From Vulcanimicrobiota bacterium (GTDB taxonomy: Bacteria > Vulcanimicrobiota > Vulcanimicrobiia > Vulcanimicrobiales > Vulcanimicrobiaceae), in the NCBI GenBank assembly GCA_019245275.1, contig JAFARW010000010.1, positions 1-8,306 of the forward strand: a stretch of 8,306 nt of DNA, in the 5' to 3' direction. The notes below the pieces were generated by a model that ran no database searches, was not told the DNA's origin, and saw only the letters and a program-made list of their open reading frames with translations. Of the stretch, positions 1 to 6,902 are shown one piece after another (the first letter of the stretch is position 1; the number at the start of each line of letters is the position of its first letter). Both the position numbers and the translations under genes were made by a program.

Positions 1-143
1 ATCTGCCGCAGGTGCTGATCGGCGTCGGCTTGCCCGATGATGCGATTCACGCGCCCAACGAGAAGTTCAATTTGCGCCAATTTTTCGCGGGGATGAAAAC
101 GATGGCGCGCTTTTATGATGAGTTAGCCACCGCACTGCAGTGA
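1..143 (+). CDS. M20-family metallopeptidase, C-terminal end only
   Basis: This is the 3' end of a gene cut by the window edge. The reading frame begins at base 3 and gives 46 residues before the TGA at 141-143. The visible part contains GLPDD followed by IHAPNEKF, the pattern near the C terminus of M20 dipeptidases and deacylases (carboxypeptidase G2, CNDP and DapE/ArgE relatives). In that family the histidine of the HxxNEK segment (codon 48-50 here) binds one of the two catalytic metal ions. The rest, a helix ending ARFYDELATALQ, fits the usual last helix of the catalytic domain. The family hydrolyses peptide or N-acyl amide bonds, normally in the cytoplasm; the substrate cannot be told from this fragment. 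Its stop overlaps the start of the next gene (GTGA), so the two are probably translated together. The family call is fairly secure, the subfamily is not. Confidence 0.8.
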   Translation, partial: LPQVLIGVGLPDDAIHAPNEKFNLRQFFAGMKTMARFYDELATALQ

Positions 144-2260
144 ACTCATCATCGGTGCGCGTTGGCGTCGACGTCGGCGGAACATTCACGGATATCGTGG
201 CGATCGATGCGCAATCACGCACGCTTCGTGCGCGTTTCAAGGTGCCGACGACGCACGATGCGCCGGAAGGCGTCGCCGCCGGTATCATCGCGGGCATCGA
301 ACAACTTGTTCGCGACGGCGGTGTCGAACCGCATGAAGTTTCGTTCATCGCGCACTCGACGACCCAGGCGACAAATTCGCTGCTGGAGGGCGATGTTGCA
401 AACGTTGCGGTGATCGGCTTGCTCGATCGCTTTGGCGTGTTCGCGCGGACGCAGCTCTCATTTCGACCGTTTGATCTTGCGCCCGGAGCGAGATTTGCGC
501 CGGTAACCGTCTTTGTGCGAGACGATGCGAGCGCACGCAGAGCCATCGACGATGCAGCAAACTCCGGCGTCGGCGCCATCGCTGTCAGCGAGCCGTTCAG
601 CGTCGACCGGCCGGAGCGAGAAGAGAACGCAATCGCGCATGCACGCTCGCGCGGTGTCGCGGCGACCGGCGGGCATGAGGTCTCGTCGATGTACGGCTTG
701 CGCGCACGCACGCGCACCGCGGCGCTCAATGCGGCGATTCTGCCAAAGATGATGCAGACCGCTCAGATGACAAACGATGCGGTTGAACGCGCCTCGATCG
801 CCGCGCCATTAATGATCATGCGCAGCGACGGCGGCGTGATGAATTTGCAAGAAGTGCAACGACGGCCAATCATGACGCTGCTTTCCGGACCTGCGGCCGG
901 CGTCGCCGGCGCGCTCTTGCACGAGAATGTGACCGACGGCATCTTCATCGAGGTCGGCGGTACGAGCGCCGATTGCAGCGCGATTCGAAACGGGATGCCG
1001 CAGATGCGGCCGGCGAGGATCGGCGGACACCGCACGATGCTGCGCACGCTCGACGTGCGGACACTCGGCGTCGCCGGCGGCTCGATGTTGCGCGCGAACG
1101 CGCAAGGAATCGTCGACGTTGGCCCGCGCTCCGCCCACATCGCCGGCCTGCGATATGCATCGTTCTGCGATGTAGATGAGGTCGCAGGATCGCGCACGGT
1201 GCAGGTCGCGCCCACGCCGCGGGATCCTGCCGACTATCTGTGCCTCGAGCCTGTGAGTGGTTCGCGAATCGCACTGACGCCGACATGCGCGGCGAACGTC
1301 CTCGGCGTCATTCCTGCCGGAGCGTTCGCACAAGGGAATGTGGATGCGGCAACGCGCGCTTTCGAAGTCGCCGGCGCGTACGTTGGCCTCGAGCCACGGG
1401 AGCTCGCGCGCCGCATGCTGGACGTCGCGACGAATAAGTTGCTGGTTGCCGTGCGCGAGTTGACGACTGATTACGAGCTGGATCCGGAAACTGTTGTGAT
1501 CGTTGGAGGCGGCGGCGGCGCGGGCGCGCTCGTTCCATACGCGGCGCAGCGCTTCGGCGCCGACTTTCGCTTGGCGCGCGATGCGGAGGTTATCTCGCCG
1601 ATCGGTGTCGCATTGGCGCTCGTGCGTGACGTCGTCGAGCGAACGATCGTCGCGCCCTCGCCCGCTGAGATCATGGCGGTGCGCCGCGAGGCAGAAGATG
1701 CCGCGATTGCATCGGGAGCGGCGCCGGATGCAGTCGACGTCGCGATCGAGATCGATGCGCAGCGCAATCTGGTCCGCGCAACGGCATCCGGCGCGAGCGC
1801 TCTTAGCGAACAGGGCGAACATCGGGTGCTTTCGCCTAGCGAATTGCGCGCTGCGGCTGCGCGCGTCATGCGTCGCTCGGTTGACGAATTGCAAGCACTT
1901 CAAGCGACGCCGGAGCTAACGGTGTTCAGCGGCGAGCGTCGTGCAGGCCGGCGGAGCGTCGTCGATCTGCGCGTCGTCGATCGCACGGGCGTCGCGCGCG
2001 CCGGCATGCGCGATGCGGTCGTTACGCAGACGACTGCGGGCGAGGCTGAAACCGTGCTGGCGCGCGTGATCGATGAGCAAACGGCGTTTGGCGATGTTGG
2101 TCGCGCCCTGCCTCAAATCTACATCTTACATGGTGCGAAAGTGAGCGATCTTTCCGCCTTGGCCTCGGCCGCTCAAGTCGTCGCGTTAGCGACGGAAGAA
2201 CTCAGCGGGCTCGCATCGGACGCACCGGTCTGCATTCTTACAAGCAAAAATCGCGCGTAG
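140..2260 (+). CDS. Hydantoinase/5-oxoprolinase family protein, A (HyuA-like) subunit
   Basis: A 706-residue protein with a GTG start. That start is chosen because it overlaps the upstream stop as GTGA and puts the phosphate-binding motif GVDVGGTFTD at residues 9-18, as is usual in the family. The order is typical of hydantoinase A: an N-terminal ASKHA-like half with the HSTTQATNSLLEG segment near residue 70, then EVGGTSAD at 271-278, LGVAGGSML near 310, a glycine-rich VGGGGGAGA at 455-463, and a divergent C-terminal region from about 520. Relatives use ATP to open N-methylhydantoin, hydantoin or 5-oxoproline rings, usually with a HyuB partner. No HyuB is visible: the upstream gene is an M20 peptidase and the downstream gene is a small convergent one. 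Motif details differ from the consensus as I recall it (Glu at 271 where Asp is common, Ala at 277 where Thr is common, and VAGGS rather than GAGGGS), so the substrate may be unusual. No good Shine-Dalgarno precedes it, in line with translational coupling. Confidence 0.85.
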   Translation: MNSSSVRVGVDVGGTFTDIVAIDAQSRTLRARFKVPTTHDAPEGVAAGIIAGIEQLVRDGGVEPHEVSFIAHSTTQATNSLLEGDVANVAVIGLLDRFGVFARTQLSFRPFDLAPGARFAPVTVFVRDDASARRAIDDAANSGVGAIAVSEPFSVDRPEREENAIAHARSRGVAATGGHEVSSMYGLRARTRTAALNAAILPKMMQTAQMTNDAVERASIAAPLMIMRSDGGVMNLQEVQRRPIMTLLSGPAAGVAGALLHENVTDGIFIEVGGTSADCSAIRNGMPQMRPARIGGHRTMLRTLDVRTLGVAGGSMLRANAQGIVDVGPRSAHIAGLRYASFCDVDEVAGSRTVQVAPTPRDPADYLCLEPVSGSRIALTPTCAANVLGVIPAGAFAQGNVDAATRAFEVAGAYVGLEPRELARRMLDVATNKLLVAVRELTTDYELDPETVVIVGGGGGAGALVPYAAQRFGADFRLARDAEVISPIGVALALVRDVVERTIVAPSPAEIMAVRREAEDAAIASGAAPDAVDVAIEIDAQRNLVRATASGASALSEQGEHRVLSPSELRAAAARVMRRSVDELQALQATPELTVFSGERRAGRRSVVDLRVVDRTGVARAGMRDAVVTQTTAGEAETVLARVIDEQTAFGDVGRALPQIYILHGAKVSDLSALASAAQVVALATEELSGLASDAPVCILTSKNRA

Positions 2261-2264
2261 GGCA

Positions 2265-2453
2265 TCACCACAAGTTGCCGTCTTCAACAAATAGATAGAG
2301 AATCGGGCCGAGCCCCCAGATGATGCTGACGATGAACCAGATCAGTTTGCGCGTCGAATCGAGGTCGCTTCGCGCGAGCAGGTTGATCCACATCAAGATC
2401 ATTGCGATCGGATGCAGGATGATCGAGACGACGATTTCGAGGAAAAGTTTCAT
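2265..2453 (-). CDS. Small membrane protein resembling the PLDc_N domain
   Basis: A 62-residue protein on the minus strand with an ATG at 2451-2453 and TGA at 2265-2267. It has two hydrophobic segments, about residues 4-26 and 37-54, separated by a polar stretch (RSDLDSTRK). The pattern of a first helix, a short polar loop, KLIWFIVSIIWGLGPILYLF and a charged tail closely resembles the PLDc_N (cardiolipin synthase N-terminal-like) family, which also occurs as free-standing small membrane proteins of unknown role. It is convergent with the hydantoinase gene, with stops 4 bases apart, and divergent from the FAD oxidoreductase gene, 59 bases away. There is no alternative in-frame start upstream before a stop. 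A GAGGAG on its strand (2484-2489) is about 30 bases from the ATG, too far to be an ordinary ribosome binding site. The clean two-helix layout argues for a real gene, but the function is unknown. Confidence 0.65.
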   Translation of the reverse strand: MKLFLEIVVSIILHPIAMILMWINLLARSDLDSTRKLIWFIVSIIWGLGPILYLFVEDGNLW

Positions 2454-2512
2454 GCGCGTAGGCTGCGCGCGCGCCGCCGGAGACTCCTCGCGTTAAGACG
2501 AACCGGCGCGTT
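2454..2512. promoter_or_regulatory. Divergent intergenic region, probable promoter site
   Basis: This 59-base gap lies between the divergent starts of the small membrane protein and the FAD oxidoreductase, so any dedicated promoters for these genes should lie here or just inside them. I see no convincing -35/-10 pair. A 7-base inverted repeat, CGCGCCG at 2470-2476 and CGGCGCG at 2504-2510, could be an operator, but in DNA this GC-rich it may be chance. There is no Shine-Dalgarno immediately before the oxidoreductase ATG. The regulatory role is inferred only from gene orientation. Confidence 0.3.
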
Positions 2513-3856
2513 ATGCAGGAGTACGATGTGCTCGTCGTCGGAGGCGGTAATGCCGGATGCGCGGCTGCAATCGCGGCGGCGCGTCACGGCGCGCGCACGC
2601 TGCTAGTCGAGCGGTACGGGTTTCTCGGCGGTACCGCGACCGCGGCAATGGTTGGTCCGTGGATGACGTTTCACTCGTCTTCCGAGCAGATCGTCGGCGG
2701 CATTGCGCAAGAGATCGTCGATCGGCTCGTTGCAAAGGGCGCATCGCCGGGACATCTGCACGACGCGTCCGATTACGTTGCGACGATCACGCCCTTCGAC
2801 CCTGAAGTCCACAAAGCGCTGCTCTTCGAGATGATGGCGGAGGCGGGCGTCGACCTTTTGCTGCACGCGTATTTCTTGAACGCGTTGCTAGACCACCGAA
2901 TGGTGCAAGGCGCCACTTTTGCGACCGTGGCCGGCGAGCGTCCCTATCGTGGACGAATCACAATCGATGCCACCGCCGATGCCTACGTTGCGGCTTCCGC
3001 CGGCGTTGCAACGCAACAGGGCGATGACCGCGGGCGCGTGCAGCCGGCCACGCTGATCTTTCGCATCAGTCATGTCGATCTCGCGCAAACGGCAGGCTAT
3101 TTGCGTGCACATCCAGATCAGGTGCGCACGAGTCTTCCGACGGACCAGCGCACACCGGAGGCGTTGACGGCCGTCGCGGGATTGTACGATTTATGGCATG
3201 AGGCGCGCGAAAAAGGCGAAGTCACGATCCCGCGTGAGCTCGTTTCGTTCTTCATCACGCCGTACCACGACGAAGTGACCGTCAACATGACGCGTGTGAC
3301 GAACATCGACCCGCTCGATCCGGATGATCTAACGCGCGCCGAGGTCGAAGCGCGCACGCAGGCGATGCAGCTGATCGACTTCTTTCGTCGGCGCGTCCCC
3401 GGCTTTGCAAATGCGCGCATCGCAGCAACCGCGACCCAGATCGGCATTCGCGAATCGCGGCGCATCGTCGGCGAATATACGTTGACGAGAGACGACGTCC
3501 TAAATGCACGCCAATTCGATGACGGCGTGGCGCGAAGCGCTTATCCTATTGACCTGCATAATCCGTCGGGCAGCGGAACGATGACGCACCGGCTTCCGGC
3601 GGGTAAGAGCTACGAGATTCCGTACCGTTGTCTCGTGCCGAAAGCCATCGACCAATTGCTGGTCGCGGGGCGCTGCATCTCAACCACGCACGAAGCGCTC
3701 GCATCAACCCGCTTAACGCCGACCGTGATGACGCTCGGTCAGGCGGCCGGAACGGCGGCCGCGCTCGCGAACGAACAGAACGTGACGGTGCGCGACCTCG
3801 ACGCGCAACTCCTACGCAAAACGCTGATCGCCGACGGCGTCGACTTGCGGCGATGA
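2513..3856 (+). CDS. FAD-dependent oxidoreductase (FAD_oxidored family)
   Basis: A 447-residue soluble flavoprotein. It opens with a Rossmann FAD-binding motif, VVGGGNAG at residues 8-15 (GxGxxG at 10-15), and a likely ribose-binding Glu in LLVERYG about 20 residues later. FLGGTATAAM follows, which is characteristic of the FAD_oxidored family. Further on are GIRESRRI at 311-318 and, near the C terminus, LLVAGRCIS (about 382-390) followed by a TLGQAAGTAAAL segment that closes the FAD site. Order and length match family members across the whole protein, so it looks intact. The family includes many oxidoreductases of unknown substrate found in carbohydrate and amino-sugar loci. It is the first gene of a tight cassette: its TGA overlaps the ATG of the small HExxH protein (ATGA, 3853-3856). 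The ATG at 2513 is used because no other start lies upstream in the gap. The reaction cannot be predicted. Confidence 0.88.
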   Translation: MQEYDVLVVGGGNAGCAAAIAAARHGARTLLVERYGFLGGTATAAMVGPWMTFHSSSEQIVGGIAQEIVDRLVAKGASPGHLHDASDYVATITPFDPEVHKALLFEMMAEAGVDLLLHAYFLNALLDHRMVQGATFATVAGERPYRGRITIDATADAYVAASAGVATQQGDDRGRVQPATLIFRISHVDLAQTAGYLRAHPDQVRTSLPTDQRTPEALTAVAGLYDLWHEAREKGEVTIPRELVSFFITPYHDEVTVNMTRVTNIDPLDPDDLTRAEVEARTQAMQLIDFFRRRVPGFANARIAATATQIGIRESRRIVGEYTLTRDDVLNARQFDDGVARSAYPIDLHNPSGSGTMTHRLPAGKSYEIPYRCLVPKAIDQLLVAGRCISTTHEALASTRLTPTVMTLGQAAGTAAALANEQNVTVRDLDAQLLRKTLIADGVDLRR

Positions 3857-4137
3857 ACCTTACCAAAGTCAACCTGTTCTTTGAGGATCTCGGAGGCGGC
3901 GGCGGATTTGACGTGCGCTCCGAATTTGATCCAAGCGAGTCGGCGATTCGCATCAACACCCGCGTGTTGAACAAAATGAAAGGCGACGAGGCGCAGCGGT
4001 TCATTGAGCATGCGATCGCGCACGAACTGTACCATGTTCTGGAGTATTGCGGTGACGTTGAGCGCTCCACGAAAAGATCCGTGAGCGAAGCGCGCGCCGA
4101 GCGATTTGCGCAGATGCTGCTCGAGACGCGCGCATGA
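3853..4137 (+). CDS. Small HExxH putative zinc metallopeptidase
   Basis: A 94-residue protein. The frame is open further upstream, but the ATG at 3853 is chosen because it overlaps the oxidoreductase stop as ATGA and everything before it lies inside that gene. After a glycine run (GGGGG at 14-18) there is a helix with HELYH at residues 57-61, the HExxH zinc motif. Then comes SEARAERFAQMLL at 78-90, in which E79 or E83 could be the third metal ligand. This spacing and the E..A..FA..LL ending recall the core of ImmA/IrrE-type gluzincins, although those proteins are longer. It has no signal peptide or membrane segment, so it is presumably cytoplasmic. Its stop overlaps the next start as ATGA. 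Possible roles are processing a neighbouring enzyme, acting on a peptide substrate of the pathway, or a non-catalytic metal site. The motif is plain, the function is not. Confidence 0.75.
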   Translation: MNLTKVNLFFEDLGGGGGFDVRSEFDPSESAIRINTRVLNKMKGDEAQRFIEHAIAHELYHVLEYCGDVERSTKRSVSEARAERFAQMLLETRA

Positions 4138-5075
4138 AACTCTTCGCGGGGTTAGATGGCGGACAAAGCGCGACTGAAGCGATCGTCGCAGATCGCGATG
4201 GCCGCATCATCGGCCGCGGCAAAGCCGGCCCAGCGGATGAAATCGACCAGCGGAAAGAATCAACACGTCTGCGCGATGCGGTTCACGGAGCGCTAAGTGC
4301 CGCACTGCGCAACGGCGGAGTCGAACCGGATGCGAAGTTCGTTTCGATCGTTGCGGGTATTAGCGGCTATGAAGGTCGCGTCTATGGCAAAAAGCCGAAA
4401 CCGAACGCGCGACATTTTTCGATCGTCCATGACGCCTCGATCGCGCACGCGGCCGCGTTGGGGGGAAAGCCGGGCGTCACAGTAATCTGCGGCACCGGCA
4501 CGTCAGCGTACGGCAGCAACGAAGATGGTGATGCGATCACCGTCGGCGGATGGGGTTATCTCTTCGGTGATCAGGGAAGCGGTTTTTGGATCGCGCGTCG
4601 CGCGCTCGAGCGCGTCATGCGCGATACCGACGCTGCGCTGCCCAGTCAGTTGCGCAAGCCGTTGCTCAAACATTTCCGTCGCAAGTCGGAACGCGAAATC
4701 GCGCGTGCGGTTTATGCGGGCGAGATCCCACGTAGTGCCGTAGCCGACTTCGCGCCGCGGACGATGGAGCTTGCACGCGACGGCGTAACGGACGCGCGTC
4801 TGATCGTTGACCAAGCTGCCGATACGCTGGCATCGCTGGCCGCGTTAACCGCGCGACGCCTCTACGGAAACAAACGCGTTCTCCCGGGGCCGGTTCAGGT
4901 CGCGTTTACGGGCGGCTTGACGAAGGATCGATCGTTCCACGATGCGATCGTCGCGCGGCTAAAGGATCGGCTGCCGGAAGCAACCGTCGTGATACCGCAC
5001 TACGACAACGTTGTCGGCGCGCTGCTCCTCGCGTATCGCGATGCGCATGTAAAGATCGATCGAGTTCGCGAATGA
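4134..5075 (+). CDS. BadF/BadG/BcrA/BcrD-family sugar kinase (N-acetylglucosamine kinase-like)
   Basis: A 313-residue ASKHA-fold kinase. Visible motifs in order are: the phosphate-1 loop GLDGGQSATEA at residues 6-16 (D8 contacts metal or phosphate); D100 in VHDASIAHAAAL, the likely catalytic base; the phosphate-2 motif CGTGTSAYG at about 119-127; the family signature GGWGYLFGDQGSG at 138-150; and the adenosine motif FTGGL at 258-262. Relatives include GlcNAc kinase and the MurK type, which phosphorylates MurNAc and GlcNAc at O6. The same fold also occurs in the activators of benzoyl-CoA and 2-hydroxyacyl-CoA reductases, but the cysteine-ligated 4Fe-4S site of those activators is not apparent here. 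The adjacent nanE supports an amino-sugar substrate. Both ends overlap neighbours by 4 bases (ATGA at 4134-4137 and 5072-5075). The kinase call is firm; GlcNAc versus MurNAc or ManNAc is open. Confidence 0.85.
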   Translation: MKLFAGLDGGQSATEAIVADRDGRIIGRGKAGPADEIDQRKESTRLRDAVHGALSAALRNGGVEPDAKFVSIVAGISGYEGRVYGKKPKPNARHFSIVHDASIAHAAALGGKPGVTVICGTGTSAYGSNEDGDAITVGGWGYLFGDQGSGFWIARRALERVMRDTDAALPSQLRKPLLKHFRRKSEREIARAVYAGEIPRSAVADFAPRTMELARDGVTDARLIVDQAADTLASLAALTARRLYGNKRVLPGPVQVAFTGGLTKDRSFHDAIVARLKDRLPEATVVIPHYDNVVGALLLAYRDAHVKIDRVRE

Positions 5076-5770
5076 TCGAACTCGATATGCTGCGCGGATT
5101 GGTCGTTTCGGTGCAAGCAGATTCCGACTCGCCGCTCGCTTCGACCGAAATGATTACGGCCTTGGCGCTGGCTGCTCAAGCCGGCGGTGCCGTTGGCGTT
5201 CGAATCGAAAGCGCGAAGAATGTCCGCGCAGTTAAGGCGGCACTCAGCGTGCCGGTGATCGGACTGATCAAACGATCCTACGCCGGATTTGAACCCTACA
5301 TCACGCCGACGCTCGGCGAGGTCGAGGAACTGCTAGACGCCGGCGCGGACGTCATTGCTTTCGATGCAACGCTGCGCGCGCGACCGCAAGGTGCAACAAC
5401 GAAGCAGCTGGTCGGTCGCATCGCGAGCGGCGGTGCGATCGCGATGGCTGATTGTGCGACGCGAGAAGATGCGCTCGCCGCCCACGCGCTCGACATCCCG
5501 CTCCTCGCGACGACGCTGTGCGGCTATACAAAGGAAACATCCGGTGCGTCGTTGCCTGCGATCGACCTTGTGCGCGCGCTGGACAAATTCGGCGGGTTCG
5601 TCATTTGCGAAGGAGGGGTCCGCAGTCCAGCAGACGTCGCAGCGGCACGCGACGCCGGTGCCGATGCGATAGTTGTCGGAACCGCTATCACCAACATCGC
5701 TTGGGTAACGGCGCAGCTCGCTGCACCGCTGCACGCATGCGCCAGGACGGACGCTACTGCAGTCAAATAA
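5072..5770 (+). CDS. nanE: Putative N-acetylmannosamine-6-phosphate 2-epimerase
   Basis: A 232-residue TIM-barrel protein, the normal length for NanE. It matches the family along its length: LRGLVVSVQADSDSPL at the N terminus, PVIGLIKR with K67, the segment from FDATLRARP (D98 and around), MADCAT and LLATTLCGYT in mid-barrel, then CEGGVRSPADV with E180 and a closing GADAIVVGTAIT phosphate-binding segment. In studied NanE enzymes the corresponding Lys and Glu are the catalytic pair. It interconverts ManNAc-6-P and GlcNAc-6-P in the cytoplasm, usually in sialic acid or ManNAc use. No sialic acid lyase (nanA) or transporter lies in this window. It follows the BadF-type kinase with an ATGA overlap, which suggests that the kinase makes the phosphorylated amino sugar used here or one feeding the same pool. 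The coxB start follows 8 bases after its stop. Confidence 0.9.
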   Translation: MIELDMLRGLVVSVQADSDSPLASTEMITALALAAQAGGAVGVRIESAKNVRAVKAALSVPVIGLIKRSYAGFEPYITPTLGEVEELLDAGADVIAFDATLRARPQGATTKQLVGRIASGGAIAMADCATREDALAAHALDIPLLATTLCGYTKETSGASLPAIDLVRALDKFGGFVICEGGVRSPADVAAARDAGADAIVVGTAITNIAWVTAQLAAPLHACARTDATAVK

Positions 5771-5778
5771 CGGTTAAG

Positions 5779-6888
5779 GTGGCAGTCGAGAACAAAGATC
5801 CGGTCGTTCACCTAGACCGGGGTTTCTGGGTCGTCACGGCTGTTCTGGCGATCCTAAGCGCCGCGGCTGTAATCGGCGTGATCTTTTGGCGTATCCAAGA
5901 CATCCCGCAATTGCCCGAAGCCGTTATTCCGGCGGCTCAAGTCGATGCGCTCTTCAAATTCTTGACCGCATCAGCCGCAACGATCTTCATTGTCGTCGTC
6001 GGCTACCTGCTGTACTTTGCGATCAAGTTTCGCCACCGAGCAACTGATGCGCCCGACGCAGTTGGCGTTCAGATCCACGACAATCGCCGGCTCGAGTTTT
6101 GGTGGACGGCGATTCCAACGATCTTCATCATCCTGTTGGGAATTTTCAGCATTCGCATCTGGTACGAAGTGCAGATCCAGCCGAATACCGGTCTTGTGCT
6201 CGAAGCGATCGGGCATCAGTGGTTCTATGACTTCCGCTATCCCGGCGTCCACGGCGTCGTCACCGATGAGATGCATTTGCCGCTCGGCATTCCCGTCACG
6301 CTGCACACGACGTCCCAAGACGTCATCCACTCGTTCTGGATGCCCGCCATGCGCCTGAAAGCCGATATGGTGCCGGGTCTGATCAACACGTTGCGTTTCA
6401 CGCCGACGCGAGCCGGCCGCTACAAGATCATCTGCACCGAATTCTGCGGAACGCTGCACAGCACGATGAACAAGCAAGTGATCGTGATCGAACCGCAAGA
6501 CAAGTTCAACGCGTGGCTAAATGGATGGAAGCAGAAGAACGCGCACGCGAGCGACGCGATTCCCTCCGCGTCGGCTGCGAATGCACCGGTCAATTTGAGC
6601 GGCGGCGTTGCATCCGCGGGTCAGACGCTCTTCAGTCAGAAGTGCACGGCGTGTCACGCACTCGGGCCGTTTACGCAGCGCGTGGTTGGGCCGGGCTTGC
6701 GCGGGGTGTTGCACGATCCGTCGCATCCGAAACTGGTCGACGGTGATCCGGCGACACCGGACAACGTCGCAAAGATCATCAAGGGCGGATTCGACGGCGA
6801 CATGGGGCACATGCCGAATGCTTCGCAAAACGCGATCAGCGATAAGGACATCGCCGATCTTGTCGCCTACCTTAATACATTGAAGTAA
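5779..6888 (+). CDS. coxB: Cytochrome c oxidase subunit II fused to cytochrome c (caa3 type)
   Basis: From a GTG at 5779 this gives 369 residues. It has a hydrophobic N-terminal segment (about 17-37), the two canonical subunit II helices (about 62-84 and 107-128), then the CuA cupredoxin domain. The CuA ligands are all visible: H184 in VIHSFWMP, then C219, E221, C223, H227 and M230 in CTEFCGTLHSTM. An Ala/Ser-rich linker (about 254-280) leads to a class I cytochrome c domain with CTACH at 289-293 and a likely axial Met at 345 (GHMPN). It therefore takes electrons through its own heme c and passes them to CuA and subunit I. There is no lipobox cysteine after the first hydrophobic segment, so that segment is an extra helix or a signal peptide. 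The start is uncertain: an in-frame ATG at 5737 would overlap nanE by 34 bases and add 14 residues, and neither start has a strong ribosome binding site. Confidence 0.93.
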   Translation: MAVENKDPVVHLDRGFWVVTAVLAILSAAAVIGVIFWRIQDIPQLPEAVIPAAQVDALFKFLTASAATIFIVVVGYLLYFAIKFRHRATDAPDAVGVQIHDNRRLEFWWTAIPTIFIILLGIFSIRIWYEVQIQPNTGLVLEAIGHQWFYDFRYPGVHGVVTDEMHLPLGIPVTLHTTSQDVIHSFWMPAMRLKADMVPGLINTLRFTPTRAGRYKIICTEFCGTLHSTMNKQVIVIEPQDKFNAWLNGWKQKNAHASDAIPSASAANAPVNLSGGVASAGQTLFSQKCTACHALGPFTQRVVGPGLRGVLHDPSHPKLVDGDPATPDNVAKIIKGGFDGDMGHMPNASQNAISDKDIADLVAYLNTLK

Positions 6889-6889
6889 C

Positions 6890-6894
6890 GGAGA
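6890..6894 (+). promoter_or_regulatory. Shine-Dalgarno site of coxA
   Basis: GGAGA lies 8 bases before the coxA ATG and just after the coxB stop. It is the only clear ribosome binding site I can see in front of a gene in this window; most other starts here rely on stop/start overlaps. Confidence 0.7.
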
Positions 6895-6902
6895 AACTCG
6901 AA

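Noticed and set aside
809..1903. Long open frame of 364 codons on the minus strand inside the hydantoinase gene
   Set aside because: Arg/Ala/Asp-rich translation with no recognisable motif, wholly antisense to a well-supported gene; typical of GC-rich codon structure.
2225..2290. Bidirectional terminator between the convergent hydantoinase and microprotein genes
   Set aside because: I looked for a GC-rich hairpin with a T or A run and found none; the stops are only 4 bases apart.
3628..3852. Upstream extension of the HExxH protein frame
   Set aside because: The 75 extra codons lie within the oxidoreductase gene and read as Arg-rich shadow sequence; the ATG in the ATGA overlap at 3853 is the natural start.
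3546..4070. 174-codon minus-strand open frame across the oxidoreductase/HExxH junction
   Set aside because: Ser/Arg-rich low-information translation overlapping two conserved + strand genes.
5452..5778. Upstream extension of the coxB frame into nanE
   Set aside because: The added residues are Arg/Cys-rich and out of frame with nanE, unlike any subunit II N terminus; the start near 5779 (or 5737) is preferred.
5971..6498. 175-codon minus-strand open frame inside coxB
   Set aside because: It is antisense to the CuA domain with its complete ligand set, and its translation has no domain character.
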